64,000 nt of DNA from CAWFNW01 sp963817405 (lineage in GTDB: Bacteria > Actinomycetota > Coriobacteriia > Anaerosomatales > Anaerosomataceae), in the NCBI GenBank assembly GCA_963817405.1, contig CAWFNW010000002.1, positions 248,001-312,000 of the forward strand. The letters are read 5' to 3'. Both the position numbers and the translations under genes were made by a program. Below, in pieces: positions 41,402 through 49,879 of the stretch (position 1 is the stretch's first letter; each line of letters opens with the position of its first letter). Under the pieces are notes generated by a model, which was not told where the DNA came from, searched no databases, and worked only from the letters and a program-made list of their open reading frames with translations.

Positions 41402-41942
41402 CGACCGGGTCATATCGGGCGTCTGCGGCGGTTTGGCCGAGTACTTCGACATCGACCCCACACTTGTTCGAGCCGCGGTGGTCGTGCTCGGCCTGGTGAC
41501 CCAAGGGGGCATCCTGATCGCGTATCTCATCATGGCGGTCGTGGTCCCCGAGGAGCCGGTCTCCGAGCAAGCGGCTCCAGCAGCGATGCCGCATCGCGCC
41601 ACACAACCGCGATACGAGGAGGGGTACACCGTGACCGAGAACGACACGCATAACGCAGCGTACACACCCGAGCAGGCCCCGGCACCGCCGGTGCCGCCGG
41701 CTCCTGTCGCGCCCTATCCGCCGCAGTATGCCGCGCCCGTCGCGCCGCAGCCCGTCGCGCCGCAGCCCGTGGCGCCGAGGGCGCACCGAACACGCGGGCT
41801 GTGGTGGGGCCTGGCGCTCATCGTCGTCGGCATAATCCTCCTGGCGGACCAGTTCCTGCCCGGCGTCAGCCTCTGGCAGTACTGGCCGCTCATCATCGTT
41901 GCGATCGGCCTGGCCACCGTCATCAGGGGGGTGCGACGCTGA
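41367..41942 (+). CDS. PspC-domain membrane protein with C-terminal DUF5668-like helices
   Basis: 191 residues. The PspC domain is at the N-terminus: KRLYRSRSDRVISGVCGGLAEYFDIDPTLVRAAVVVLGLV and a helix ending VVVPEEP. A proline-rich linker with PQPVA repeats follows, then two helices (GLWWGLALIVVGIILLADQFLP; YWPLIIVAIGLATVIRG) of the LiaF/DUF5668 type. Such proteins belong to envelope-stress sensing (Psp/Lia). It overlaps both neighbours, so it is part of an operon with the LiaF-like gene. Confidence 0.88.
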   Translation: MTMEKRLYRSRSDRVISGVCGGLAEYFDIDPTLVRAAVVVLGLVTQGGILIAYLIMAVVVPEEPVSEQAAPAAMPHRATQPRYEEGYTVTENDTHNAAYTPEQAPAPPVPPAPVAPYPPQYAAPVAPQPVAPQPVAPRAHRTRGLWWGLALIVVGIILLADQFLPGVSLWQYWPLIIVAIGLATVIRGVRR

Positions 41943-42889
41943 TGGATCTGAAGCGAGCTGCTGAAGGCCTGACGGTCGTCGGTGTCGGCTTGGTGCTCCT
42001 CGCAAACACGCTCGGGACGCTGCCGTGGAGCGTGTGGTGGAACATCCTGTCGCTTTGGCCGCTGCTTCTCGTGGCCGTCGGGCTGGACATCATCGGCAGG
42101 GGCACGAACATGGACGTGCTCCGGGTACTGTCGAGCCTCCTCGTGCTCGGCGGGATCGCCTATGGCGCCTTGGTCATGCCCGCCGGTTCCGGGACGCCGT
42201 GGGCGCCCTTCCAAGTGCTCGGGGCCACGTCCGAGAGCAAACCCTTTTCGTTCAGTGAGAAGCACGACGCGTCGGTGAAGGACGGTGTTGCCGTCATCAA
42301 CGGCGGTGTCGGCAAGCTCACCGTCAAAGCTGGCGACGTCATGGCGTCATCCGACGGGTTTTCGCCCTGGACCCCGCGGTTCGACGTCAGCACGACCGGC
42401 GGTACCGCCGACGCCCGCATCTCCCTCGGCGAGGGCGGGATGTGGGGTCTTCCGGGCAAGACCGGCAAGGCTGAGCTCAACGTCACGCTTGACCGGAGCG
42501 TGTCGTGGGCGCTCACCATCGACTCGGGCGTGAGCGAGACGACTGCGGATCTCACGGACATGAGGCTCGACGAACTGACGTTCAAGAGCGGCGTGTCCTC
42601 GGCGAAGGTGACAATGCCGAAGCGCTCGCTGTCGGGCACAAGCGGCGGCGTGCCGGTGTCGATCGACTCCGGCGTGTCCAGCCTCACGCTCCGCCTCGCC
42701 CAGAGCGACAGCGTGCGGCTGCGCGTCGACCGCGGCATCTCCTCCGTCAAAGTCCCCAGCGACTTCCGCGAGGTGGGCGACAGCGGCGGCGGCACGCGCA
42801 CGTACGAGACGCGGACCTTCTCCGAAGGCCGCTTCTGGGACGTCACGCTCGACGCTGGTGTTTCAAGCGTCGACATCGAACTCTACTAG
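41942..42889 (+). CDS. LiaF-like membrane protein with toast-rack (DUF2154-type) C-terminal domain
   Basis: 315 residues; ATG overlaps the preceding TGA. Three or four N-terminal helices with the WWNILSLWPLLLVAVGLDIIGRG block (DUF5668) are followed by a repetitive beta-rich outer domain. In it, the phrase SGVS recurs (IDSGVSETTADL, FKSGVSSAKVTM, IDSGVSSLTLRL, LDAGVSSVDIEL), typical of the LiaF C-terminal/toast-rack fold. It probably interacts with the PspC proteins encoded on both sides in a cell-envelope stress response. Confidence 0.85.
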   Translation: MDLKRAAEGLTVVGVGLVLLANTLGTLPWSVWWNILSLWPLLLVAVGLDIIGRGTNMDVLRVLSSLLVLGGIAYGALVMPAGSGTPWAPFQVLGATSESKPFSFSEKHDASVKDGVAVINGGVGKLTVKAGDVMASSDGFSPWTPRFDVSTTGGTADARISLGEGGMWGLPGKTGKAELNVTLDRSVSWALTIDSGVSETTADLTDMRLDELTFKSGVSSAKVTMPKRSLSGTSGGVPVSIDSGVSSLTLRLAQSDSVRLRVDRGISSVKVPSDFREVGDSGGGTRTYETRTFSEGRFWDVTLDAGVSSVDIELY

Positions 42890-42898
42890 GGAGGCATC

Positions 42899-43528
42899 GT
42901 GAACGACGACAATCACAAGGACACAACGCCGATCCTGGTACTGATAGGCGCGCTGCTGCTGGTGGCCGGCCTGTGGATGCTCATGGGCAGGTTCTTCTCC
43001 TTCCCGCCGATCTTCGGTGAGATATGGCAGCGCATACGCTCGGCGGACGAGGCGGTGGCACTCATCATCATCGGCGCTGCGATCGTGGTATTCGCGCAGC
43101 GCAAGGGCCATCCGGGCATGCCGGCCAAGGGGACGCGCCTGTACCGCTCTCGCACCGAGAAGTGGCTCGGCGGCGTGCTGGGCGGACTCGCACGGTACTT
43201 CAGCGTCGACGTCACGGTGCTGCGCCTGGCGTTCATTGCCTTAGCGTTCCTGCTCGACATCGGCGGCATCGTGGTGGCGTACATCATTCTGTGGATCGTC
43301 GTCCCCGAGGAGCCGGAGGGTGCCGTGAGCGCGGTCGCGCCACCGCCAACCGCGACCTACGCGCCGCCGCCTCCGCCGCAGTGGCCCGAGCCGTCGGCCC
43401 CGCCACCCCCGCCAACGCAGTGGCCCCAGCCGCCGCAGTGGCCCGAGCCGACGGTGCCGCCCGCTCCCGAGCCGCCCGTACCACCCGCTCCCGAGCCGCC
43501 CGCACCGCCAGCCCCACCGGCCGAGTGA
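42899..43528 (+). CDS. Second PspC-domain membrane protein with proline-rich tail
   Basis: 209 residues, GTG start with AGGGAGG. Two N-terminal helices (PILVLIGALLLVAGLWML; VALIIIGAAIVVFAQ) precede a PspC domain (RLYRSRTEKWLGGVLGGLARYFSVDVTVLRLAFIALAF) and a helix ending IVVPEEPEG. The last 55 residues are almost only Pro, Ala, Glu and Trp-Pro repeats (PQWPEP, PPAPEPP), probably an unfolded cytoplasmic arm. It completes the PspC-LiaF-PspC cluster. Confidence 0.88.
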   Translation: MNDDNHKDTTPILVLIGALLLVAGLWMLMGRFFSFPPIFGEIWQRIRSADEAVALIIIGAAIVVFAQRKGHPGMPAKGTRLYRSRTEKWLGGVLGGLARYFSVDVTVLRLAFIALAFLLDIGGIVVAYIILWIVVPEEPEGAVSAVAPPPTATYAPPPPPQWPEPSAPPPPPTQWPQPPQWPEPTVPPAPEPPVPPAPEPPAPPAPPAE

Positions 43529-43535
43529 GCCGCCT

Positions 43536-44459
43536 GTGACCACGCCGCTCGCGCCGGCGCCCCCGACCCGGCCGGGCGACGTCATCGACGCACACGTGCA
43601 CCTGTTCTCGCTCCCGCTTTTCCGGGAGATGATCGAGCACAACCCCGACGTGCCCGAGCGCTGGCGCAAGGCGCTCGAGGAGGGGAAGTGGGGTCGCCGT
43701 GGCGAGACGCTGCCCGACCTGGGGCCGGATGAGATGGCCGCGTGGTATGCGGCTCGACTTGCTGACGCCGGCGTGGCCAAGGCGGTCGTCGTCTCGGTCT
43801 TCCAGGACCTGCAGTACGTGCGCGATTTCGTCGCAGCGGCTCGCGGTCACGTCGCGGCGCTCACCTACATCGACCCCCGGCTCCCCGGCGCCGCGGAGCT
43901 CTTGGAGCGCGAGATGGCTGCGGGCTTCAAGGGTGTGAAGCTGCTGCCGGTGAACCGCTGCTACCGCGTGTCCGATCCCGCGTGTCGCCCCTTCTTCGAG
44001 AAGGCGTCCGAGCTCGGCGCGGCCATCACCATCCACTACGGCGTCACCGTCGACCCCACCGGCGACCTCCGCTACGCGGATCCCACCGACCTCTCGCCGG
44101 TTGCGCGCGACTTCCCCGACATCCCGTTCGTCATCGCGCACTTCGGCGCCGGCTGGCTCACCGAGGTGCTCCGCCTCGCGTACCAGTGCAAGAACGTGCA
44201 CGTCGACACCTCCGGCACGAACAACTGGATGGACTACGACCCGCACGGCTACACCCTCACGCAGGTCTTCGAGCGAGCGCTCGTTGCGCTCGGGCCGGAA
44301 CGTGTGCTGTTCGGCACCGACTCGGGCACGACGGTGCAGTACCGGAAGTGGATCAAGTACCAGCAGATGAGCGTGCTCGACGAGCTGGGGCTCTCCGACC
44401 GCGACCGCGACCTCATTCTTCGCGGCAACGCCGTGCGGGTCTTCCACCTCGACGACTAA
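43536..44459 (+). CDS. Amidohydrolase-2-family metal-dependent hydrolase
   Basis: 307 residues. Metal-binding residues of the amidohydrolase barrel are visible: DAHVHLF near residues 18-24, a histidine in ITIHYGV, another in IAHFGAGWL, and the aspartate in LFGTDSGT. The GVKLLPVN segment replaces the carboxylated-lysine strand. Members are mononuclear Zn enzymes acting as hydrolases or decarboxylases. The substrate is not predictable. It begins 8 bp after the PspC gene and leads into a methyltransferase gene. Confidence 0.85.
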   Translation: MTTPLAPAPPTRPGDVIDAHVHLFSLPLFREMIEHNPDVPERWRKALEEGKWGRRGETLPDLGPDEMAAWYAARLADAGVAKAVVVSVFQDLQYVRDFVAAARGHVAALTYIDPRLPGAAELLEREMAAGFKGVKLLPVNRCYRVSDPACRPFFEKASELGAAITIHYGVTVDPTGDLRYADPTDLSPVARDFPDIPFVIAHFGAGWLTEVLRLAYQCKNVHVDTSGTNNWMDYDPHGYTLTQVFERALVALGPERVLFGTDSGTTVQYRKWIKYQQMSVLDELGLSDRDRDLILRGNAVRVFHLDD

Positions 44460-44468
44460 GGACTCGCC

Positions 44469-45296
44469 ATGTTCTGGACCCGCCATAACGAGGAGCGCGA
44501 GTACGACGAGCTCGTCGACTGGAGCCGCCGCCTCACCCGTGAGGCGCCGTTCTTTCGCCAGCTGTTCGAGCAGTACGAGGTACACTCGCTTGCCGACGTC
44601 GGTGCCGGAAGCGCCCGTCACGCGATCATGTTCCGCTCGTGGGGCCCCGACGTGTGGGCGATCGACCCGAGCGAGGACATGCTGGAACTCGCGCGCGAGA
44701 ACGCTGAGCTCCTCAAGAGCGATCTCCATATCGTCGAGGGCGGTTTCGGGGACGTTGCCCGCATCGTCGGTCGCCCGCTGGACGCCATCACGTGCACGGG
44801 CAACGCGCTCCCGCACGTGCGCTCGCTCCGCGGGCTGCACGACGCGCTCCGTGACTTCGCCACGGCGCTCCGGCCGGGAGGCGTGCTGGTGCTCCACTAC
44901 CTCAACCACTACCGGCTCCTCACGCATCGCGTGAGGACCATGAACCCGGTCTTCCGAGCCACGCCCACGGGGGACAAGTTCTTCCTGCGCGTGCTTGACT
45001 ACACGCCCGAGGGAGACGGCATCCTATTCGACTTCGTGACGCTCGTGCGCGATGCGAGCGTTCGGGAGGGGTCGCACACGATCGAGAGCTGGCCGAGGAC
45101 CCTCGAAGCGGACCCGTCAGGCGGCTGGAGCATGCGTTCCCGGCGCTCGCTCCACTTCGCGATGCCGCCCGCCTTCATCAAGCGGGAGCTCGAGCACGCA
45201 GGCTTCACCGACGTCCGGCTCCTCGGCAACCACACGGGCGCCGAGCTTCAGGAAGACACCGACGAGTCGCTCATCGCCCTCGCCACAAAGGCCTAG
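44469..45296 (+). CDS. Class I SAM-dependent methyltransferase
   Basis: 275 residues. SAM-binding motifs are clear: SLADVGAGSARHAIMF (motif I), VWAIDPSEDMLELAREN (acidic loop), DAITCTGNALPHV (motif II), and LRPGGVLVLHYLNHYRLL. It is cytosolic; the acceptor is unknown. It starts 9 bp after the amidohydrolase stop, so the two are co-transcribed. A palindromic element follows the stop codon. Confidence 0.88.
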   Translation: MFWTRHNEEREYDELVDWSRRLTREAPFFRQLFEQYEVHSLADVGAGSARHAIMFRSWGPDVWAIDPSEDMLELARENAELLKSDLHIVEGGFGDVARIVGRPLDAITCTGNALPHVRSLRGLHDALRDFATALRPGGVLVLHYLNHYRLLTHRVRTMNPVFRATPTGDKFFLRVLDYTPEGDGILFDFVTLVRDASVREGSHTIESWPRTLEADPSGGWSMRSRRSLHFAMPPAFIKRELEHAGFTDVRLLGNHTGAELQEDTDESLIALATKA

Positions 45297-45297
45297 T

Positions 45298-45378
45298 GGT
45301 ACTGCTCGGCTACCGCCCTCAGAAAAGTTGCCAAAGATGATAACTTCTCAGAGGGTCCCGGAGAGGGACACCCTGCTC
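45298..45378. repeat. Dispersed palindromic element, copy D
   Basis: GGTAC (45298-45302) leads to CCCTC (45316-45320), arms AAAAGTTGCCA and TGATAACTTCT, then CAGAGGG, which pairs with CCCTC, and a second small hairpin GTCCC-GGAGA-GGGAC (45355-45369). It lies between convergent genes, where it could also act as a terminator for both. Confidence 0.65.
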
Positions 45379-45400
45379 GCCGAATCGCGAGTCCACTGCG

Positions 45401-46090
45401 TCATAAGACCTGCGCATCGCCGCCGCACACCCTCGGCCCCAGCCGGCACCGCCTGCCCAACGCCGCGTTGCACGCCATAACCGGCGGCGTGAGCCCCAGA
45501 GGCGGCGTACCCAGCGCGCCGCCCGCGAGCGCCGCGTACAGGTGGCAGAGCGGCATCCCCGCGACGTTCTGGTAGCACTCGTCCTCGGCCACTGAGGCGA
45601 GATGGTGCTCGATGTTGTACGCACCTGCGCACCCGAGCGCCTCGCCGGCGCCCAGCCACCTCTCGATCGCCGCGTCATCCAGCCCCCGCATCGACACCAG
45701 TGTCGTCACGGGGAACGTCAGCGGCTCCACAAAGCCGGGCGCCAGCAGCGCGACCCCGGTGACAACCTCGTGGACCCCGCCGGAAAGCTCGCGCAGCATG
45801 CGCCACGCGTCCGCCACATCCACCGGTTTGCCCAAGACGCGGCCCGCGTGCACGACGACGGTGTCGAACGCGAGCACCAGCTCCGAGCCTGTCCCCCCGT
45901 CGCGCGCGGCGAAGGCCTTCTCAGCCGCGATCGTCGCCACGAGTCGGGGAGGGTCGGCGGAAAGCGGCGAGGTGAGATCCTCGGGCGTCTCGACGCTTGT
46001 CACGTGAGGTATGAAGCCGAGCCAGGCGATGAGCCTGCGCCGCCGGGGAGACGCGGAGGCCAGCGTGACGGTGTGGGGGAGCTCGGTCAT
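45401..46090 (-). CDS. maf: Maf-family nucleotide pyrophosphatase
   Basis: 229 residues from the ATG at 46090. The Maf signature is present: LASASPRRRRLIAWLGF, AAEKAFAAR, LAFDTVVVHAGRVLGKPVD and WRMLRELSGGVHEVVTGVAL. These enzymes hydrolyse non-canonical or methylated nucleoside triphosphates and are linked to septum control. The C-terminal ~35 residues after the usual end (PLCHLYAALAGG) are arginine/cysteine-rich and not family-typical, perhaps a lost stop codon. Confidence 0.9.
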   Translation of the reverse strand: MTELPHTVTLASASPRRRRLIAWLGFIPHVTSVETPEDLTSPLSADPPRLVATIAAEKAFAARDGGTGSELVLAFDTVVVHAGRVLGKPVDVADAWRMLRELSGGVHEVVTGVALLAPGFVEPLTFPVTTLVSMRGLDDAAIERWLGAGEALGCAGAYNIEHHLASVAEDECYQNVAGMPLCHLYAALAGGALGTPPLGLTPPVMACNAALGRRCRLGPRVCGGDAQVL

Positions 46091-46193
46091 GGCCGGAATC
46101 ATAGCATCGGACTTCTCGTGCGCTCATAATCGTGTTCGTGGTACCGGTGTGGTACCGCACAGGCACTCAGACGTCCGAGCGGTGCGAAGCGGG

Positions 46194-48365
46194 GTGAGCA
46201 CGCCCTTGAGTGAGCGCGAAGGAGGCACCGCGGACCGCGTGCCCGCCGCCGTCGAGGCGCTCGTCAAGCAGCTCCTCGTCACCTACAAGGCAGTGCGCCT
46301 GTACCCGGCTGCCAGCCACATCCCGCGGGAGAATGCCGCGCAGGCCGTGGCGCAGCTTCGCGTGCTGATCAGCCACGCGCCGGTCTTCCGTCTCGGGGTG
46401 AGCAAGAGCGCGCTCCTCTACCGGGGACTGACGATCCTTCCCGGGCTCGCCGCGGTCGAGGCGTTCGCCCGCGAGTTCTACTCCCACCAGCTGAGCGACG
46501 TTCGCTTTCACGCGGGTGTCACGGAAGACGAGATCGTGGGCTTCCTCGAGGCGCTCCAGGAGGACCCCGCGATCGGCGTGGACCAGACGGACTTCGAGTC
46601 GCGCCTCTGGGACCGTCGCGTGGTCGGCGTCAGCGTTACCGAGGTAGGCACGACCATCCTCGACATCCAGGGGACCGACGTCGCCGAGCACGGTGAGGAC
46701 TGGCCGCCACCGAACGACGCCATCGAGCGCCTCCTCGCTGCCACGACGACGAACCGGCCGCAGGAGCGGCGCATCGTCGTTCGCTTCATTCACGACCCGA
46801 AGCTCGTCGCCCGTTTCCTGAGCGAGATGGCCGGTCAGCCGGGCTCCGACGAAGCCGTTGCCTGGCTCTCGGAGCGGATCGCCGCGATGGCGCACGTGGC
46901 CGCGGAGGAGCTCGCCGAGGACGCGCCCGCGATCTCACGTTCGGTCGCAGAGTCGGTCCTGGGGCTGGATGCGGTGACGCGCCGGCGGCTCGTCATGGAG
47001 CGCTTGCTGCCTGACGCGCGCCTCGACGACTCGCTTGCGGACGTCATCCGGCAGATGGACCTGCGCGAGGTCTGCGATGTCATCGCAGAGGGCCTCGGCG
47101 GCCCTGACGGCGCGCGCGACGACATCCTGCGAGCGATCCGCAACCTTGCGGCGCTCACGAGCGATGACCGCGAGTCCGTCGCGTCGAAAGCGCGCGCCGC
47201 GCTCGTCGCAGCGGGTGCGAGCGAGAGCGATGCCGCGGCATTGGTCGAAGCCGCGCTGCCGACCCAGTTGCGTCCCAACCCGGATGCCGAAGCCGGGGAT
47301 AGTCGCATCGCGACGGAGATCGAGCGGATCGCCGAGACTATGTGGCGGAGCGTCGAGATAGGCCCCAACGAGATCGCAGGGCTCCGTGACGAAGCGAACG
47401 CGGGGCTGACCGACGGCGACGTGGTCTTCAGTCTGGTCACGCTGCTTGCAAGCGAGCGTCGTCCGGACGAGTTCGCCCGGGTGATGGAGTCGGTCGAAGA
47501 CGGGCTCGGCATGCTCGTCGACTGGGGGGAGTTCGACGCTGCCGCGACGTCGGCCGCGGCGCTCGATGAGCTCGCTCGCGCCGAAGACCTGGCGGTCGCA
47601 GAGCGCAGTAGGGTCGAGCACGCGCTCGTGGGAATGGCGACGAGCGCCCGGCTGCAGAAGGTCGCCGCGGCGATGCGGTTGTTTCGCGCGGGTTCGGCGG
47701 AGAACGCGGCCTGCCGCCGGCTGCTCGAAGTGCTGGGGGAGCATGCGATCTCGCCGCTCCTCGAGGTGCTTGCACGGGAGTCGGACATGTCCGCCCGCAA
47801 GCAGATTATCGACATCATCTCCGGCATTGCTGCGCAGCACGTGAGCGTGCTCGGCCGTCGCGTCAATGACCCCCAGTGGTTCGTCGTGAGGAATGTCGTG
47901 AGCATCTTGGGAGCGACCCGGGACCCGGCCGCGCTCGCGTACCTGGCGGGGCCACTGCGCCACGTCGATGCTCGCGTCCGTCGCGAGACGATCCGCGCGC
48001 TCGCCAACATCCGCGACCGGCGCTCGGTCGAGCTCCTCGCCGCCGGATTGAACGACGCCGACCAGCAGAACGTGCAACTTGCCGCCCGGCATCTTGGGGC
48101 GCTCAATGCGGCTGACGCGGTCGACGCCCTCGCCGCTGTCGCGGCGGGCGAGAACCGCACCGTGCGGGACGTGACGCCGCGTATTGAGGCCATCGAGGCG
48201 CTCGGCGAGATCGGCGGACCGCGGGCCGAGGGCCTGCTTGCCGACATCGCCTCCAAGCGTTCCATTCTCGGCGGCGGACGCTCTCGCGAGGTGCGGGCTG
48301 CCGCAGTGGCGGCACTGGCGCGCGTGCGCGGGCGCGCACCGAGGGAGGCGGGAAGCGATGTCTGA
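46194..48365 (+). CDS. HEAT-repeat protein with an N-terminal domain shared with the next gene
   Basis: About 723 residues; GTG at 46194 is the likely start, though no strong ribosome site is visible. The N-terminal ~150 residues (VEALVKQLLVTYKAVRLYPAASHIPREN...) resemble the N-terminus of the adjacent HD-GYP protein. Residues about 200-520 are helical and acidic. Residues about 540-715 are HEAT-type repeats (ISPLLEVLAR, DPQWFVVRNVVSILGATRDP, DARVRRETIRALANI, EVRAAAVAALARV). No membrane segment is present. The 3' end overlaps the HD-GYP gene by 8 bp. Probably a scaffold in signalling. Confidence 0.8.
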   Translation: MSTPLSEREGGTADRVPAAVEALVKQLLVTYKAVRLYPAASHIPRENAAQAVAQLRVLISHAPVFRLGVSKSALLYRGLTILPGLAAVEAFAREFYSHQLSDVRFHAGVTEDEIVGFLEALQEDPAIGVDQTDFESRLWDRRVVGVSVTEVGTTILDIQGTDVAEHGEDWPPPNDAIERLLAATTTNRPQERRIVVRFIHDPKLVARFLSEMAGQPGSDEAVAWLSERIAAMAHVAAEELAEDAPAISRSVAESVLGLDAVTRRRLVMERLLPDARLDDSLADVIRQMDLREVCDVIAEGLGGPDGARDDILRAIRNLAALTSDDRESVASKARAALVAAGASESDAAALVEAALPTQLRPNPDAEAGDSRIATEIERIAETMWRSVEIGPNEIAGLRDEANAGLTDGDVVFSLVTLLASERRPDEFARVMESVEDGLGMLVDWGEFDAAATSAAALDELARAEDLAVAERSRVEHALVGMATSARLQKVAAAMRLFRAGSAENAACRRLLEVLGEHAISPLLEVLARESDMSARKQIIDIISGIAAQHVSVLGRRVNDPQWFVVRNVVSILGATRDPAALAYLAGPLRHVDARVRRETIRALANIRDRRSVELLAAGLNDADQQNVQLAARHLGALNAADAVDALAAVAAGENRTVRDVTPRIEAIEALGEIGGPRAEGLLADIASKRSILGGGRSREVRAAAVAALARVRGRAPREAGSDV

Positions 48366-49809
48366 AGAGGCGACGATCCCGGGAACGCCCGAGGAACCGC
48401 AGAAGCGCATGACGGCAACCGCCGTCCAGATGCCCGGCTTCTCGCAACGTCAGGTCGCTCGCATCCGCGATGTGCTCGCGAGGGTGTACGCGCTCAGGCG
48501 CACCACGCGCTTGTACCCGGCTGATCATCCGGTGCGCGGACTCGCCGTGGACGACGTGCTCGCGTCGCTCCAGCCGTACTTCGACGAGGGCGTCGACGTG
48601 CCGCTCCTCTTCTCGGACAGCGAGCTCTTCTTGGGCGAGCAGCTCCTCACGGAAGAGAGCATCCTGTTCGACCAGCTCATCCGCGATCTCACCGCGCTCG
48701 GCGCGGGCAGCATCACGTTCGGCAAGGGGCTTAACGCACGCGAGGTCCGCGCGTTTGCTGACATCATCGGCGCGCCGCCCGAGACCGTCGAAGAGGGCGG
48801 CGGCGTACGGACGATGCTCGTCGCCGCCGGGGTCGAGCACATCCAGGTCACCGAGTCGTTCGTGCTGAGCGACCGGGCTGAGGACGACTTGGATCCCCGG
48901 AAGTCGGCGAAGGCGGCTTACGCCGGAGCGCTCGACCTCGTTCGCGAACTCGACCACGCAATCACAGCCGGGCAGGCGCTCAGCGCGCCGCGCATCCGCG
49001 GTGCGGTGAAGAGCCTCATCGACAATGTTGCGGACAGCCGAGCCGCCATGCTCGAGCTCGCCGGCCTGAAGAGCCACGACGAGTACACGTTCTACCACAG
49101 CGTGAACGTCGCGATCCTTTCGCTCACGCTCGGCTCCGCCGTCTCTCACGATCAGCGGTTCCTGGCGACGCTCGGCACCGGGGCGCTCCTGCATGACCTC
49201 GGGAAGCTCGCCATACCCTCGGAGCTGATCAACAAGGAGGCCCCGCTCACCTCGGAGGAATGGGACGAGCTGCGCAAGCATCCGGTGTACGGGGCGAGCA
49301 TGGCCGCGCTCACGCCGGGTCTCGACCGAGGCGCCACGGTGATCGTCCTCGAGCACCATATGCGTCTCGACGGCGCAGGCTACCCGCCACATCCCGCGGC
49401 GCGGCAGCACATCGGGAGCAGGATCGTGGCGATCGCGGATGCCTACGACGCGATGACGTCCACGCGAGCCTACAGCGACGCGCGACGTCAGGATGAGGCG
49501 ATCGAGGTGCTCATGTCGAACGCCGGCTCCGCGCTCGACGAGGCGCTCGTGAGGGTGTTCGTGCGGCTCATGGGCCTCTACCCACCCCGCTCGCTCGTGC
49601 GCCTCTCCACGGGCGAGACCGCGATCGTGCTCGCGTCGAACGAGGGCGATATCGCCGCGCCGATCGTGCGCGTGATCGCCGACGTCTACGGCGCGATGGT
49701 CGCGCCACGCGACGTCGACCTCTCCGTGCTCGGCCAGGCGGGGGCATCGGCCATCGTGAGTTGCCTCGATCCCGGCACGCTCAACATCGATGTGGGAGAC
49801 TTCCTCTAG
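48358..49809 (+). CDS. HD-GYP domain phosphodiesterase
   Basis: 483 residues; ATG follows GGAGG. N-terminal ~180 residues share the KAxRLYPA/RTTRLYPADHP pattern with the preceding protein. The C-terminal HD-GYP domain is complete: YTFYHSVNVAIL, LLHDLGKLAIP (HD), SEEWDELRKHPVYGA, HHMRLDGAGYP (GYP) and RIVAIADAYDAMTSTRAY. Intact metal ligands suggest c-di-GMP hydrolysis. It is cytoplasmic with no receiver domain, so input probably comes through its N-terminal domain or the HEAT partner. Confidence 0.92.
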   Translation: MSEEATIPGTPEEPQKRMTATAVQMPGFSQRQVARIRDVLARVYALRRTTRLYPADHPVRGLAVDDVLASLQPYFDEGVDVPLLFSDSELFLGEQLLTEESILFDQLIRDLTALGAGSITFGKGLNAREVRAFADIIGAPPETVEEGGGVRTMLVAAGVEHIQVTESFVLSDRAEDDLDPRKSAKAAYAGALDLVRELDHAITAGQALSAPRIRGAVKSLIDNVADSRAAMLELAGLKSHDEYTFYHSVNVAILSLTLGSAVSHDQRFLATLGTGALLHDLGKLAIPSELINKEAPLTSEEWDELRKHPVYGASMAALTPGLDRGATVIVLEHHMRLDGAGYPPHPAARQHIGSRIVAIADAYDAMTSTRAYSDARRQDEAIEVLMSNAGSALDEALVRVFVRLMGLYPPRSLVRLSTGETAIVLASNEGDIAAPIVRVIADVYGAMVAPRDVDLSVLGQAGASAIVSCLDPGTLNIDVGDFL

Positions 49810-49879
49810 CGCCGACGCCGCTGCGCGCCGACAGGATCATTGGGTACGAACCACGAAGAACCCGTCTTGAGGAGCTCCC

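Noticed and set aside
41730..41775. Short tandem DNA repeat (GCCGCAGCCCGTCGCGCC-like units)
   Set aside because: It encodes PQPVA repeats in the proline-rich linker of the PspC protein and is in frame; not a separate element.
46835..48418. Two long minus-strand frames opposite the HEAT-repeat gene
   Set aside because: Serine/arginine-rich and arginine/histidine-rich without motifs; the plus-strand frame has HEAT repeats and couples to the HD-GYP gene.
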